The notes under the pieces: model-generated
What the model was told of the DNA's origin: nothing
Database searches by the model: none
Seen by the model: the letters and a program-made list of their open reading frames with translations, nothing else
Source of the DNA: CAVUCE01 sp963739985
GTDB lineage: Bacteria; Bacteroidota; Ignavibacteria; Ignavibacteriales; Ignavibacteriaceae
Length of the DNA stretch: 64,000 bases
Reading direction: 5' to 3'
Assembly (NCBI GenBank): GCA_963739985.1
Contig: CAVUCE010000021.1
Span: forward strand, 660,507 to 724,506
Position numbers and translations under genes: made by a program
Part shown: piece after piece, positions 10,461 through 20,601 of the stretch
Layout: each line of letters starts with the position of its first letter
Numbering within the stretch: position 1 is the stretch's first letter

Positions 10461-11245
10461 ATCACCTTTATACCAGCATTTTTAATTCTGGCTAATTCGT
10501 CACTTGTGATATTTGAGTCTGTAATCAAGGTATGAATTTTACTAATCGGACTAATTAATGAGAAACTTCGTTTTAAGAATTTACTTGAATCGGAAAGTAC
10601 AATAACTTCTTTTGAACTTTCAATAATCAATTTATAAAGTGAAGCATCTTCAAGATTTGTAGTTGAAATTCCGTACTTTGAATCGATACCTTTAACGCCG
10701 ATAAATGCTTTATCACAATAAATTTTTTTTACGCTATCCTCTGCAATGGGCCCGAATAAAGAAAATGTTTTTTGATCTAAATTTCCGCCGGTCATAATTA
10801 CTGTTACTTCAGTGTTGTTAATAAATTGAGTTGCAATATTTAAAGAATTTGTAATGATGGTAATATTTTTAGAACTCGCTAAGTTCTTAGCCATTTCAAG
10901 TGTTGTACTTCCGGCATTGATTATTATTGTGTCGTTTTCTTTTACTAATTCGGAGGCTTTTATACCTATTGCTTGTTTAATTTTTAGATTAGATGAAGAT
11001 TCATCTTTTGATTTATAATCTGTGCTGATACTTTTAGATTGAATTGCACCGCCGCGAGTGCGTACTAATAATCCTTTGTTTTCAAGTTTCTTAAGATCGT
11101 TACGAATGGTTACTGCACTTACATTAAATATTTCACATAGTTCTTTATTCAATATACTGCCGCTTGAAGCGAGCATTTTTAATATTTGTGTTCTTCTGTT
11201 TAGCGTTAAATCTCCTTCAGAGGAGATCTTATTTTTCTGTTCCAT
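10451..11245 (-). CDS. DeoR/GlpR-family transcriptional regulator
   Basis: 264 residues. The N terminus is a DeoR winged helix (LNRRTQILKML, then VSAVTIRNDLKKLENKGLLVRTRGGAI, residues about 14-68). It is followed by the DeoRC sugar-phosphate sensor domain (IGIKASELVKENDTIIINAGSTT, MTGGNLDQKTFSLFGPIAED, DKAFIGVKGID). Family members usually repress sugar or nucleoside catabolic genes and release DNA on binding a phosphorylated sugar. It is transcribed away from the APC permease at 11353. The 107 bp between them holds an inverted repeat (11271-11295), so control of the permease and of itself is the simplest idea. The effector cannot be told from sequence. Confidence 0.85.
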   Translation of the reverse strand: MEQKNKISSEGDLTLNRRTQILKMLASSGSILNKELCEIFNVSAVTIRNDLKKLENKGLLVRTRGGAIQSKSISTDYKSKDESSSNLKIKQAIGIKASELVKENDTIIINAGSTTLEMAKNLASSKNITIITNSLNIATQFINNTEVTVIMTGGNLDQKTFSLFGPIAEDSVKKIYCDKAFIGVKGIDSKYGISTTNLEDASLYKLIIESSKEVIVLSDSSKFLKRSFSLISPISKIHTLITDSNITSDELARIKNAGIKVIIV

Positions 11246-11270
11246 AAAATAAATCCATATAAAAGTTAGT

Positions 11271-11295
11271 CAGTAACTAGTAAAAAACTTTACTG
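11271..11295. promoter_or_regulatory. Candidate operator between DeoR regulator and permease
   Basis: CAGTAA (11271-11276) and TTACTG (11290-11295) form a perfect inverted repeat with 13 bases between the arms. It lies in the divergent intergenic region just upstream of the DeoR start. The short arms make chance occurrence quite possible. Confidence 0.25.
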
Positions 11296-11352
11296 TTAAA
11301 AAATCAAAATACAAATAAATGTAATTACTCAAAAAAAATAATCGGATGATAC

Positions 11353-12726
11353 ATGGAAAATAGTAAACTTGATAGAAGCCTCGGACAACTTCATGCCACA
11401 GCTACGAATATGGCAACCATGGTTGGTATCGGACCTTTTATAACAATTCCGCTTATAGTTTCTGCAATGGGAGGCCCGCAGGCAATGCTGGGTTGGGTAG
11501 TTGGCGCAATTATAGCAATTTCAGACGGTCAAGTTTGGGCTGAATTGAGTACATCTCTCAAAGGCGAAGGTGGAACTTATATTTATTTAAGAGATGCTTA
11601 TAAAAAGTATTTCGGGAAGTTAATCGCTTTCTTATTTATTTGGTCATTTCTCTTGAGCGGTCCTTTTGAGATTGCTTCCGGCTTTGTTGGTATGATGCAG
11701 TATGTTTCTTTCATTTGGCCAGCATTAACTCCGATGCATATTAGACTTCTTGCTTTCTCAGCGGGCTTATTAACAATAATTCTCCATTACAATAGAATAA
11801 AAATGGTTGGCGCTATTACTGTTGTTTTATGGGTTGTAATGCTGATAACTGTTGGGATCACCATATTTGTTGGTTTAACACACTTTCATCCTGAGCATGC
11901 ATTCGCGTTTCCCACAGGCTGGTTTTCGTTTTCCTGGGGTTTTGTGATGGGACTTGGAAGTGCGACTTTAATAGCCATGTACGATTTGCTGGGCTATTAT
12001 AATATTTGTTATATGGAAGAAGAAGTAAAAAATCCGGGTCGAGTGTTCCCTCGGGCAATAATATGGTCGACTGTAGGTGTTACATTAATTTATGCGGTAA
12101 TGAATTTTTCTATACTCGGTATGATGCCTTGGAAAGATATCGCAAAATCAACTCACATTGTTTCCGATTTGTTTTTAAAACTATACGGACACACTCCGGC
12201 AGTAATCATTACTGTGCTTGTGGCAATAACAGCTTATGGTTCAATCTACGCTTTAATGATGAGTTATTCTCGACTTCCTTTTGTAGCAGCAAGAGACGGT
12301 TTTTTCTTTGATTGGTTAAAAAAGATTCATCCTACAAAGCATTTTCCACACCATTCTCTTTTGCTGGTAGGACTAATTACTTGTTTTGCCAGTCTGTTTG
12401 ATCTAGGCTTTATAATAGAGGCAACTCTTGCAAGTAGGATATTAATACAATTCTTAGGTCAAAATGTAGGGCTCACGGTTTTAAGAAAAAGTCAACCTGA
12501 TTTGAAAAGACCTTATAAAATGTGGTTATATCCAATACCTTCAGTCGTGGCATTCTGTGGTTTTAGTTTCATTTTTATTAGTTCGGGTTTAGCTGCTATT
12601 GGAGTTGGGCTTTTGTGGTTACTTCTTGGAATTGTTGTTTTCCTTTTATGGGCAAAAAAACACAACGAATGGCCGTTTGCACCGTTGGAAGACCTAAAGA
12701 TAAATTCAAGAGACGGTGAAGAGTAA
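11353..12726 (+). CDS. APC-superfamily amino acid/polyamine permease
   Basis: 457 residues with about 12 hydrophobic segments. The start (LGQLHATATNMATMVGIGPFITIPLIVSAMGGPQAMLGWVVGAIIA) is the usual APC TM1 with its GIG-type substrate-binding break. GEGGTYIYLRDAY follows TM2, again as in the family. It should import an amino acid or amine using an ion gradient. The ATG lies 9 bp after a run of A residues with no clear Shine-Dalgarno site. It is divergent from the DeoR regulator and alone on its transcript, followed by a hairpin at 12793. Substrate is not predictable, and its link to the neighbouring glycan genes is uncertain. Confidence 0.85.
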   Translation: MENSKLDRSLGQLHATATNMATMVGIGPFITIPLIVSAMGGPQAMLGWVVGAIIAISDGQVWAELSTSLKGEGGTYIYLRDAYKKYFGKLIAFLFIWSFLLSGPFEIASGFVGMMQYVSFIWPALTPMHIRLLAFSAGLLTIILHYNRIKMVGAITVVLWVVMLITVGITIFVGLTHFHPEHAFAFPTGWFSFSWGFVMGLGSATLIAMYDLLGYYNICYMEEEVKNPGRVFPRAIIWSTVGVTLIYAVMNFSILGMMPWKDIAKSTHIVSDLFLKLYGHTPAVIITVLVAITAYGSIYALMMSYSRLPFVAARDGFFFDWLKKIHPTKHFPHHSLLLVGLITCFASLFDLGFIIEATLASRILIQFLGQNVGLTVLRKSQPDLKRPYKMWLYPIPSVVAFCGFSFIFISSGLAAIGVGLLWLLLGIVVFLLWAKKHNEWPFAPLEDLKINSRDGEE

Positions 12727-12792
12727 AACTGATTTGCAAAAAAAAATCCGTTACTATTATTTAAGAAATTTTATTAATTATAGATAATTTAT

Positions 12793-12817
12793 AGGCAGAA
12801 ATATTTTATTTCTGCCT
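12793..12817 (+). terminator. Perfect 10-bp hairpin after the APC permease
   Basis: AGGCAGAAAT (12793-12802) pairs exactly with ATTTCTGCCT (12808-12817) around ATTTT, 66 bp after the stop. The following sequence is only mildly T rich. In the 359 bp gap 12727-13085 this hairpin and the promoter at 12990 are the only features I see. Confidence 0.6.
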
Positions 12818-12989
12818 TACATTCCTTATTTAAAAATCATTACTGTCAGTATCTAAATAATTCTGGGGAGTCTTATTGGCGGTAATATACTTTTCATAAA
12901 TTATAATTACGATACTTAATCTATTTAAATGAGCATCTTATTAACTGAAATTTATATCAAAATAATTATTAAAATATTTTAAATATTAC

Positions 12990-13019
12990 TTGACAATAAT
13001 TAAAAAAATTTTAAAATTG
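12990..13019 (+). promoter_or_regulatory. Bacteroidota-type promoter for the GH114-like gene
   Basis: TTG (12990-12992, within TTGACA) is followed by exactly 19 bases and then TAAAATTG (13012-13019). This matches the Bacteroidota consensus TTG-N19-TAnnTTTG with one mismatch. It lies 66 bp upstream of the ATG at 13086. Confidence 0.45.
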
Positions 13020-13085
13020 ATTTTAGGCTCAGGAAGATAAAACAAAAAATAAAAAAAACATTTTCGAACACCGGGAATTTTTAGT

Positions 13086-15302
13086 ATGAATTATTTTACA
13101 ATACTAAAATTAAATTCAATAAATAAGAACATTCTAGTGATTGCATTTTTGTTATCATTGGTATGCCCCTCATTGATTTCTCATGCCCGGTTAATAAAAA
13201 AATTCAAGACATCACATATTAAAAAATCCGGTATTCCAATCGGCAGTAACTATGATTATCTATGCTATTATGGTTCATGGAACAATGATAAAATATATAG
13301 AGCGCAAAATTTTGATTTGGTAATATTGGAGCCTTCAAATATTACGGCTGATCAGGTAATGAAATTAAAAAAAGGGCACGACGGAATTTTAGGAACAAAT
13401 GATGATGTTACTGTGATCGGTTATGTATCACTCGGCGAAGATAATTCAGGTAGCAGGCAGGGTGACGGTCGCGGTCCTTGTTATTATAACTATGACAGTT
13501 CAAAAGTAATTTATGAGAACAAGGGTGTAGCTTCCTGGTATGTTGATGACAAAGATAAAAACGGCAGCCCGGATTCAAATCCTAATTGGGGAAGTTATTA
13601 TGTTAATGCTGGTGATTCTTTATGGTGGAGTCATATAAAAACAAATTCTTCGGGTACCGACAATACGTTGGTTGTAAAAAATTGCGACGGACTTTTTTTA
13701 GATACAATCGATTCCGCTTCACCCTGGTATCCTTGGCCGTATCGCTGGACGCTTGTCGGGATGTCAAAACTTGTTCACTGGTTAAGGGAAACTTATCCGG
13801 ATAAATATTTGGTTGCTAATCGCGGATTATTTTATTTCGATTCTACACTTACTCAAGCTTATGCCCATACAATTCGTCCCGATATAGACGCTGATATGTT
13901 TGAGTCTTATTATAAAGAAGGAGACAGACTAAATTGGGCAAAAAAAGTTAATAAAGAAGCAAATAAACCTGATGGATTTAAAGTAATCGCTTTAGACTAT
14001 TTTGATCCGGGCGATACCTATCATATTAATCAGCAAGTTAATGAAGTGTTTTCCTATGGCTGGGGAGACTACATTAGTAGTTCTTCTCTTAATGAAATTC
14101 GTTACGATGTTTTTCATCGACATACCGTTGATACTAATCCTCCCACATGGAATAATTCTATTGGTTTGAGTGAAGCGACCGCAGGGGATAAATCGGTCAC
14201 ATTAAAATGGGGAAAGTTAACTGATCAATCCCTGCCATTCAATTTTGAAGTTTATTATTCATCAACTTCACCTTTTGACATTTCTTCTGCAACAATACTT
14301 AAGAATATTAACGCTTTATTCGATTCTTCATCTGGTCAATATACTTTCACGGTTACTGGATTAAATAATTATACTAAATATTATTTTCTTATCAGAGTTA
14401 GTGATTCATTAGGTAATTACGAACAAAACTCAACGGTATTAGATGCAACTCCACCTAACGGTGCAACTTCCATAATGAACATAGACGGTAATTTTAGCGA
14501 TTGGTCCAACGTTTCAAGTTTGAATCAAGCACCAAATCCAATTGAGACGAGCGGAGATTCAAAAGATCCAGATGCAGATTATACAAACTTCTGGGTTACT
14601 AACAATACTACATACTTTTATATAAGTTATGAAGTAGCAGGAAGTATAACGCCTTCATTTTTCTACCATGTTTTTATAGATGTAGATGCAAATAAGAATA
14701 CCGGATACGTTTATAATGACAGCACTGATTTAGGCGCTGAGTTTATGGTTGAAAATGGCGGTCTCTGGAAATACACCGGAAGCGGCGGATCAAACTGGTC
14801 GTGGAGTACCGCTGCTGGAATTCAAAAAGCCGATAAAGGCGGTAGAACTGAATTAAGCATTCCGCTGACTACATTAAATATATCGGTCCCTACCGGCCGG
14901 GTGCGAATAATATTTCAGGTAAACCGCGTATTAGCGCCGTATAGCTTGATGGACATTGCTCCGAATAATTATAAGTCTCAATATTATTTTTACGATTTAA
15001 ATCAAGTTACCGAAGTTAATAAGGCAGGAAAAACAATATACAGTTTTCGTCTCGAACAAAATTATCCAAATCCTTTTAACCCGTCCACGGAAATTAAATA
15101 TATAATACCTGAATCAGGTTTTGTTACGCTCAAGGTATATGATGAAGTCGGTCGTGAAATTAAAACACTGATTGATAATTATCAGTCCCATGGTGTACAT
15201 GCAGTTAAGTTCAATGCTGATAATTTATCCAGCGGTATTTATTTCTATAGAATTAGTTACGGAAAATTTTCCCAGGTCAAAAAAATGCTTCTATTAAAAT
15301 AA
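13086..15302 (+). CDS. Secreted GH114-like glycosidase with Fn3, DOMON-like and T9SS domains
   Basis: 738 residues. A signal peptide is followed by a GH114/TM1410-type TIM barrel (residues about 55-350): YLCYYGSWN at the start, VIGYVSLGE, CDGLFLDTIDS near residue 200, then MFESYYKEG. GH114 enzymes include endo-alpha-1,4-polygalactosaminidases, which cut galactosamine-rich exopolysaccharide. Next come an Fn3-like module (about 355-458), a DOMON/CBM9-like module opening MNIDGNFSDWSNV (about 465-640), and a type IX sorting domain with YPNPFNPST. The build suggests a cell-surface or released endo-acting glycosidase. The fold is well supported, but substrate specificity is inferred from the family and could differ. 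Confidence 0.75.
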   Translation: MNYFTILKLNSINKNILVIAFLLSLVCPSLISHARLIKKFKTSHIKKSGIPIGSNYDYLCYYGSWNNDKIYRAQNFDLVILEPSNITADQVMKLKKGHDGILGTNDDVTVIGYVSLGEDNSGSRQGDGRGPCYYNYDSSKVIYENKGVASWYVDDKDKNGSPDSNPNWGSYYVNAGDSLWWSHIKTNSSGTDNTLVVKNCDGLFLDTIDSASPWYPWPYRWTLVGMSKLVHWLRETYPDKYLVANRGLFYFDSTLTQAYAHTIRPDIDADMFESYYKEGDRLNWAKKVNKEANKPDGFKVIALDYFDPGDTYHINQQVNEVFSYGWGDYISSSSLNEIRYDVFHRHTVDTNPPTWNNSIGLSEATAGDKSVTLKWGKLTDQSLPFNFEVYYSSTSPFDISSATILKNINALFDSSSGQYTFTVTGLNNYTKYYFLIRVSDSLGNYEQNSTVLDATPPNGATSIMNIDGNFSDWSNVSSLNQAPNPIETSGDSKDPDADYTNFWVTNNTTYFYISYEVAGSITPSFFYHVFIDVDANKNTGYVYNDSTDLGAEFMVENGGLWKYTGSGGSNWSWSTAAGIQKADKGGRTELSIPLTTLNISVPTGRVRIIFQVNRVLAPYSLMDIAPNNYKSQYYFYDLNQVTEVNKAGKTIYSFRLEQNYPNPFNPSTEIKYIIPESGFVTLKVYDEVGREIKTLIDNYQSHGVHAVKFNADNLSSGIYFYRISYGKFSQVKKMLLLK

Positions 15303-15470
15303 ATTAACCGAAGCATATTTTTGTAAAAGCCGGGCCACTCAACTCCGGAGAAAATTTCATTTTCAGATAATCAGAGTATAATAACGATGTTTGCTTTTTA
15401 TACTGTCCATTATAAATCTGACATGGGCAATCAAATTTTTAAAAGTTATCAAATACCGAAGGAGAATAAA

Positions 15471-18391
15471 ATGCGGAGAAGTTTTTCCTTACTTATAATT
15501 TTAGTTTTTATTATCCCGTTCTTAACAACTAATATTATGGCTGCGGGTACTAGTTTGGAAGGGTATGTAAAAGATGCTAAAACCGGTGAGCCGCTGTTTG
15601 GTGCCAATGTTATACTTGTAGGTACAAGTATGGGAGCAGCAACAAACGCAAACGGGAGATATGTAATTCCAAATGTAATAGCCGGTACTTACACATTGAG
15701 AGCAACTTATATAGGTTATAAGAGAGTGGAAGTGCGTGTTGATATTAAGGTTAATATGCATTTAAATCAAGATTTTCGATTAGAACCAATTGGGGTGGAG
15801 AGTAAAACCGTAGTAGTTACTGCACAGGCAAGCGGGCAGACACAAGCAATAAACCAACAACTTTCTTCAAATCAAATTGTTAACGTTGTATCGGCCGCGA
15901 GAATACATGAACTTCCCGATGCTAATGCTGCTGAGTCGGTAGGCAGGTTGCCGGGTATTTCGGTTCTGAGGAACGGCGGGGAAGGAAATCAGGTTGTTAT
16001 CAGGGGTTTAGCGCCTAAATATAACAAGGTTATGATTGACGGAATACAGATGTCATCTTCTAATCCGAACGATCGTAGTACTGATTTAAGTATAATCTCT
16101 TCAAACATGCTCAAGGGCATACAGGTTTCCAAAACCGTTACTGCTGATATGGACGCCAATGTAATAGGCGGAACTGTAAATTTTGAATTAAGAGAAGCAA
16201 GAGTAAAAGTTCCGGGAGTTCCGGAATACAGCTTATTGATGCAGGGCGGATATAATAATCTGTCTAACGTTTACAATAAGCTCAACAATTATAAGTACGT
16301 TGGTAGTATAGAAGACAGATTTTTCAATGAGCGATTGGGAATTTTTGCGCAAATTGATATTGAAAGAAAAAACTTATCTTCGAATGAACTTGGAGCATCG
16401 TATGCTCACGCCGGGAACAGTACTACTCAATACTATACAACTGGCCTGAACCTTTATGATATACCCAGAGATATCCAAAGAAATAATGCGGCTTTGGTTA
16501 TGGATTACAGGCTGCCTGAAGGAAAAATCAAGCTTACGAATTTCATCAGTTCCGGGAATTCGAATAATCAGAACCGGCAGGAAACTTTTGATATAGTTAA
16601 CAACCAGCATTTTTATACACTTTCCGGTCTTTATAGTAAATCTGCAACCATTACAAACGGACTGGATTATAAACAGCAATTGCCGATTTTTAATATGGAT
16701 TTGAAATTATCGCATGCTTATTCAGAATCAAAAACACCGAACGACTGGTCGATAAATTTTTTGCAGACTTCTGCAGGTCTGAGTCAGTTCAATAATATGG
16801 CGAACGTGCATCCTCAAAATATTCCTGTTGCCGCAAATAATGATTTCACCAAAACATATTTAAATACCATATATACAAACAGCAGTTTTTCAAGGGAGCG
16901 TTCACTAACCGGATCACTGGATTTAAATACAAATGTAACGCTAACGCATCTGATAAGTGCAGAAATTAAGTTAGGCGGAATGTACAGATATAACACTAGA
17001 TCGTATACATATGATCAGTATGACGGCGGCGGACTGCAATTCGGAGGAGCGTCTTATGTAAACAATCTAATTATTTCACAATTTTCACTTCCGGCAAATA
17101 TTAAATACAATATTCCAATCGGATATTTTGCTGATCCGAATTTCAGCTACGGCAAATTCCTAAACGGCGATTATTCAATGGTTGAGCCTCTAAATATGGC
17201 TTTGTTGTCCCAGATGGCGGATCTGCTCAAAAGAAATGAAAAAAACATTGTGGCAAATAACGGTTCATCGGCTTTCGGTCACGACAATTTCCTTTCGACT
17301 ACAAATAATTATTCAGGACATGAAAACCAATCCGCATTTTATTTAATGTCTGTTATTAATATCGGTTCGCAGATAACATTAATTCCCGGCGTAAGATATC
17401 AAAATCTTCAAACAACATATGACGGAATCCGCGGTCAGCAGGGCCGTAATTCTTTTGATGCATATACCCATTACGATACGACTGTATCTCAAGTTCATGA
17501 TTACTGGCTTCCGGATATATCTTTAAGGTACAAGCCGTTGTCGTGGCTGGATGTACGACTTTCATATACCAATACCTTGGCTTATCCGGATTATAATGCA
17601 ATTATACCGAGGATTGATGTTGGTAACGGCGTAATTGCATGGAATAACTACTCACTGGTACCTTCGCGTTCAAGAAACTACGACGCATATGTTTCAATCT
17701 ACAATAATTCAATCGGTTTATTTACTGTAGGTGGGTTTCTGAAGAAAATAGAAAACCTTATTTATCCGTGGTCTTTCTATGCTTCGGGCACTAATGCGTT
17801 AAAATATATTCCTTATAAGTTTGTCGGAAACTCGCAAAATATCGGAACTTATAATGTTAATACCTTTGTAAACGACTCTTATGTTATAAATAACTACGGG
17901 ATTGAAATCGACTGGCAGACGCACTTCTGGTATTTGCCGGGTCCATTGTCCGGTTTTGTATTTAGTGCCAACTATACTCATATTTTTTCAAAAGCAGAAT
18001 ATCCGTTTGTCAATATAAAATCCACTGGACGTACTGTTTCTTACATAGATACTTCGTTCATTGACAGACTTATAGACCAGCCGGATAATATTGTTAATCT
18101 TGCACTCGGATTTGATTATAAAGGATTTTCCATCAGGGTTTCCATGCTTTACCAGGCCGATATATTTACCGGTCCGAATTTCTGGCCGCAGTTGCGAACA
18201 AATACATCTTCATATACCAGATGGGATATGGCTGCCAAACAAGTACTACCGTGGTTTGGAATTCAGTATACGGCGATTTAAATAATATAAACGGTGCTAA
18301 TGATATAAGCGTCATCCAAGGCGGAGGAGTTCCGCAGTCCCAACAGGATTACGGCATGACTGCCGATTTAGGACTAAAACTCAATTTTTAA
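15471..18391 (+). pseudogene. TonB-dependent receptor, 3' end shifted by one missing base
   Basis: The frame opens at 15387, but the ATG at 15471 has GAAGGAG just upstream and starts a proper signal peptide (MRRSFSLLIILVFIIPFL). A carboxypeptidase-like domain (SLEGYVKDAKTGEPLFGANV) and a plug (DANAAESVGRLPGISVLRNGG, QVVIRGLAPKYNKVMIDGIQM) follow, as in glycan-type TonB receptors of the Caulobacter/FCB kind. The first frame ends at 18281 with a nonsense tail. Adding one G near 18266 restores VYGDLNNINGANDIS and continues to a normal receptor end, GLKLNF, at 18391, for 973 residues. As the last strand carries the barrel-assembly signal, the frameshift would matter if real. No SusD-like partner is seen. 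Confidence 0.8.
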
Positions 18392-18597
18392 TTGCGGTAT
18401 TATTTAGTAAAGGAAAATATCTAATTCATATTCATTTTTTTAATTCTAATAAAAACATTTATCTGATATAGAGAAAAGAAGGAGGTTGAAAAAAGATTCT
18501 TCTTATTGTAAGTATGCCCAACTCTTATTGAGGAAGTTTTGTCAAATTTGGTTCTTTTAATTTTCCCAAAACACACTCTAAATGAAAGGAGTATATC

Positions 18598-20345
18598 ATG
18601 AAATCAATATTCACAGTGTTGATTCTGGTTGTGACGATTGCGTTCTTTATAATGCCCGGCAAGACATTTGCAGTCGGCAGCGATACGCTTGAGGTTTACT
18701 CGAGCGGAGCAAGTTTAGACGAAATAATAAATAGTGATACGACTGCTGCGGGGATGCAGGCGCATAGTGTTTACAAACTTGTTTCTTTCGGACAGGACAT
18801 ATAATATTCCTCGGCCCCCGTACCGTAAAGTCTAGCATTACCGTAATCGGAGTTAGGTACTCACGGAAGACCGCCTTGCATACAATCAGGTGTTTTGCTG
18901 GGACGGATCTTTGCCGTATTTTCTATTTGTACTGAACGGTAATAACACGGTTGGCGTGTTCAAAAATCTTTATTTAAACGGGGTTAGCTCCTAACAATAC
19001 TATAAATCAATTAAATGTAAATGGTATCGGTGCTTTTATTCAGATATCCGGAGATTATATTAAAGTAAATGTTGATAATGTAATTTTTGAAGACTGGCCG
19101 GAAAACGCTATAAGCTACAGTCGGCAATTGGGATGATTTCCTGATTACGAATTGTAAGTTCAGAAATATGGTTTCCGCCACGCAATGGTATTCCGGTGAA
19201 GGAATAAGAAATCAGAATAACAATGCAATATCCGATTCAATAGTAATGAGAAACAATACCTTTTTAGCTATTAACGCGTATGCGGCATGTCCGGTTACTT
19301 CTGTATATACGAAGTATTTTGAATTTACCCATAACAGTATTCTGCTGAATTTCCAAAATCCTTTCTGGATATTCAACGTAACCGATGCTAAGATTAATAA
19401 CAACTTATTCTATGCTAACTGGACAGGTGCGATGACCAAAGGTGAATATACCGGTATGTGGGACCAGCTATGGTCTCTAGAGGTCGGATCACTGATCGAT
19501 TTGGATACGCTTGATATCGCTAAAGCAAAAATGTTTGATCCGGCAGATTCCGCAAGTGCAAATATCAGATGGCTTGCTGAAGCTAAAGAAAAATTGAAGT
19601 AAAAAATAATGCATATTTCTGGCCGAAAGCAATCACCGATTTCTGGTCTGCATGGAACGATACTGCTCATGTTGATTCGATTGTTACCCCCCTTTGGATG
19701 AATAACAGAACAAAGGGTATGTTCGCTGATAAGACGCACTGGCCCGGTCTGGTAGAATCCGGAAACATAGAAGCCGATCCGGGTTTTGGTCCTTCGATTA
19801 ATAAAGTATTTGATAATAATACCGGTAACGGTGTAGGTATATTCCAATATTTTACTAATATCAGAACAAATACTGCATCAACGGATATATACGGTTATCA
19901 GCCTCAAAGTATTTCAGGCAATAACTGGATACCTCAATGGCCACTTCCCGAAATAACAGATATGCAGTACTCAAATGCAGTTTTAAAAACAGGCGGTACG
20001 GACGGGAAGCCGATAGGTGATCCGGGCTGGTTCACCGGTGGCTATACAGGTGTTCAAAAAACCGGTGTTCAGGCGCCGGATAAATTCAATCTATACGATG
20101 CTTACCCAAATCCCTTCAATCCTTCTACTAATATTAAGTTTAACCTAGCTAAATCGGGTTACGTTACTCTTAATGTTTATAATGTATTAGGACAACTAGT
20201 CAAAAGTGTAGTGAATAATGTATATCAAAATAAAGGTACACACGAAGTTAATTTAAATATGGATAGATTTTCAAGTGGTATTTATTTCTATTCGTTATCT
20301 GCAGGAAACCAATTTATGACAAAGAAAATGATACTGATGAAGTAA
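18598..20345 (+). pseudogene. Secreted beta-helix protein with T9SS domain, about eight indels
   Basis: GAAAGGAG precedes an ATG at 18598 that starts a signal peptide (MKSIFTVLILVVTIAFF). The first frame stops at 18804. Sense resumes in other frames and can be followed by hand to 20345: TYIFLGPVTVKSSITVIG, GRPPCIQSGVLLDGSLPY, NGNNTVGVFKNLYLNG, then the open pieces 19168-19602 and 19698-20345. The joined product would be roughly 580 residues. It would have repeated N-N-LF and FEDW-type turns of a right-handed beta-helix (pectate-lyase-like fold) and a C-terminal YPNPFNPST sorting domain. I count about seven small indels between 18785 and 19130 and one near 19594 (a missing A). No extra substitution damage is evident. 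Confidence 0.6.
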
Positions 20346-20601
20346 AAATCAGTTCTAAGATAATTGTATAGGGCGGTTGACGGGTAAAGTTAATGAATTT
20401 ATTTGATCTTCCGCCCGAGAATTATAAAAAATAGGAATAAATTTATTTTATACTTAACAAAAAACTTCAAAATATATTAGTAGTTCTTGTTGATAAATAA
20501 TATTCAAAATTTCCTTGCTATAACAAAAATGCAGAATAATGAAATAGTATATCCCGGGGATTGAGAAAAATCATTTTTAAAAAATTATAAAGAATTATTG
20601 T

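Noticed and set aside
18486..18560. 24-codon frame starting TTG behind GGAGG
   Set aside because: The site is good, but the peptide is very short with no membrane segment or family match. It precedes a gene with its own GGAG and could be a chance frame.
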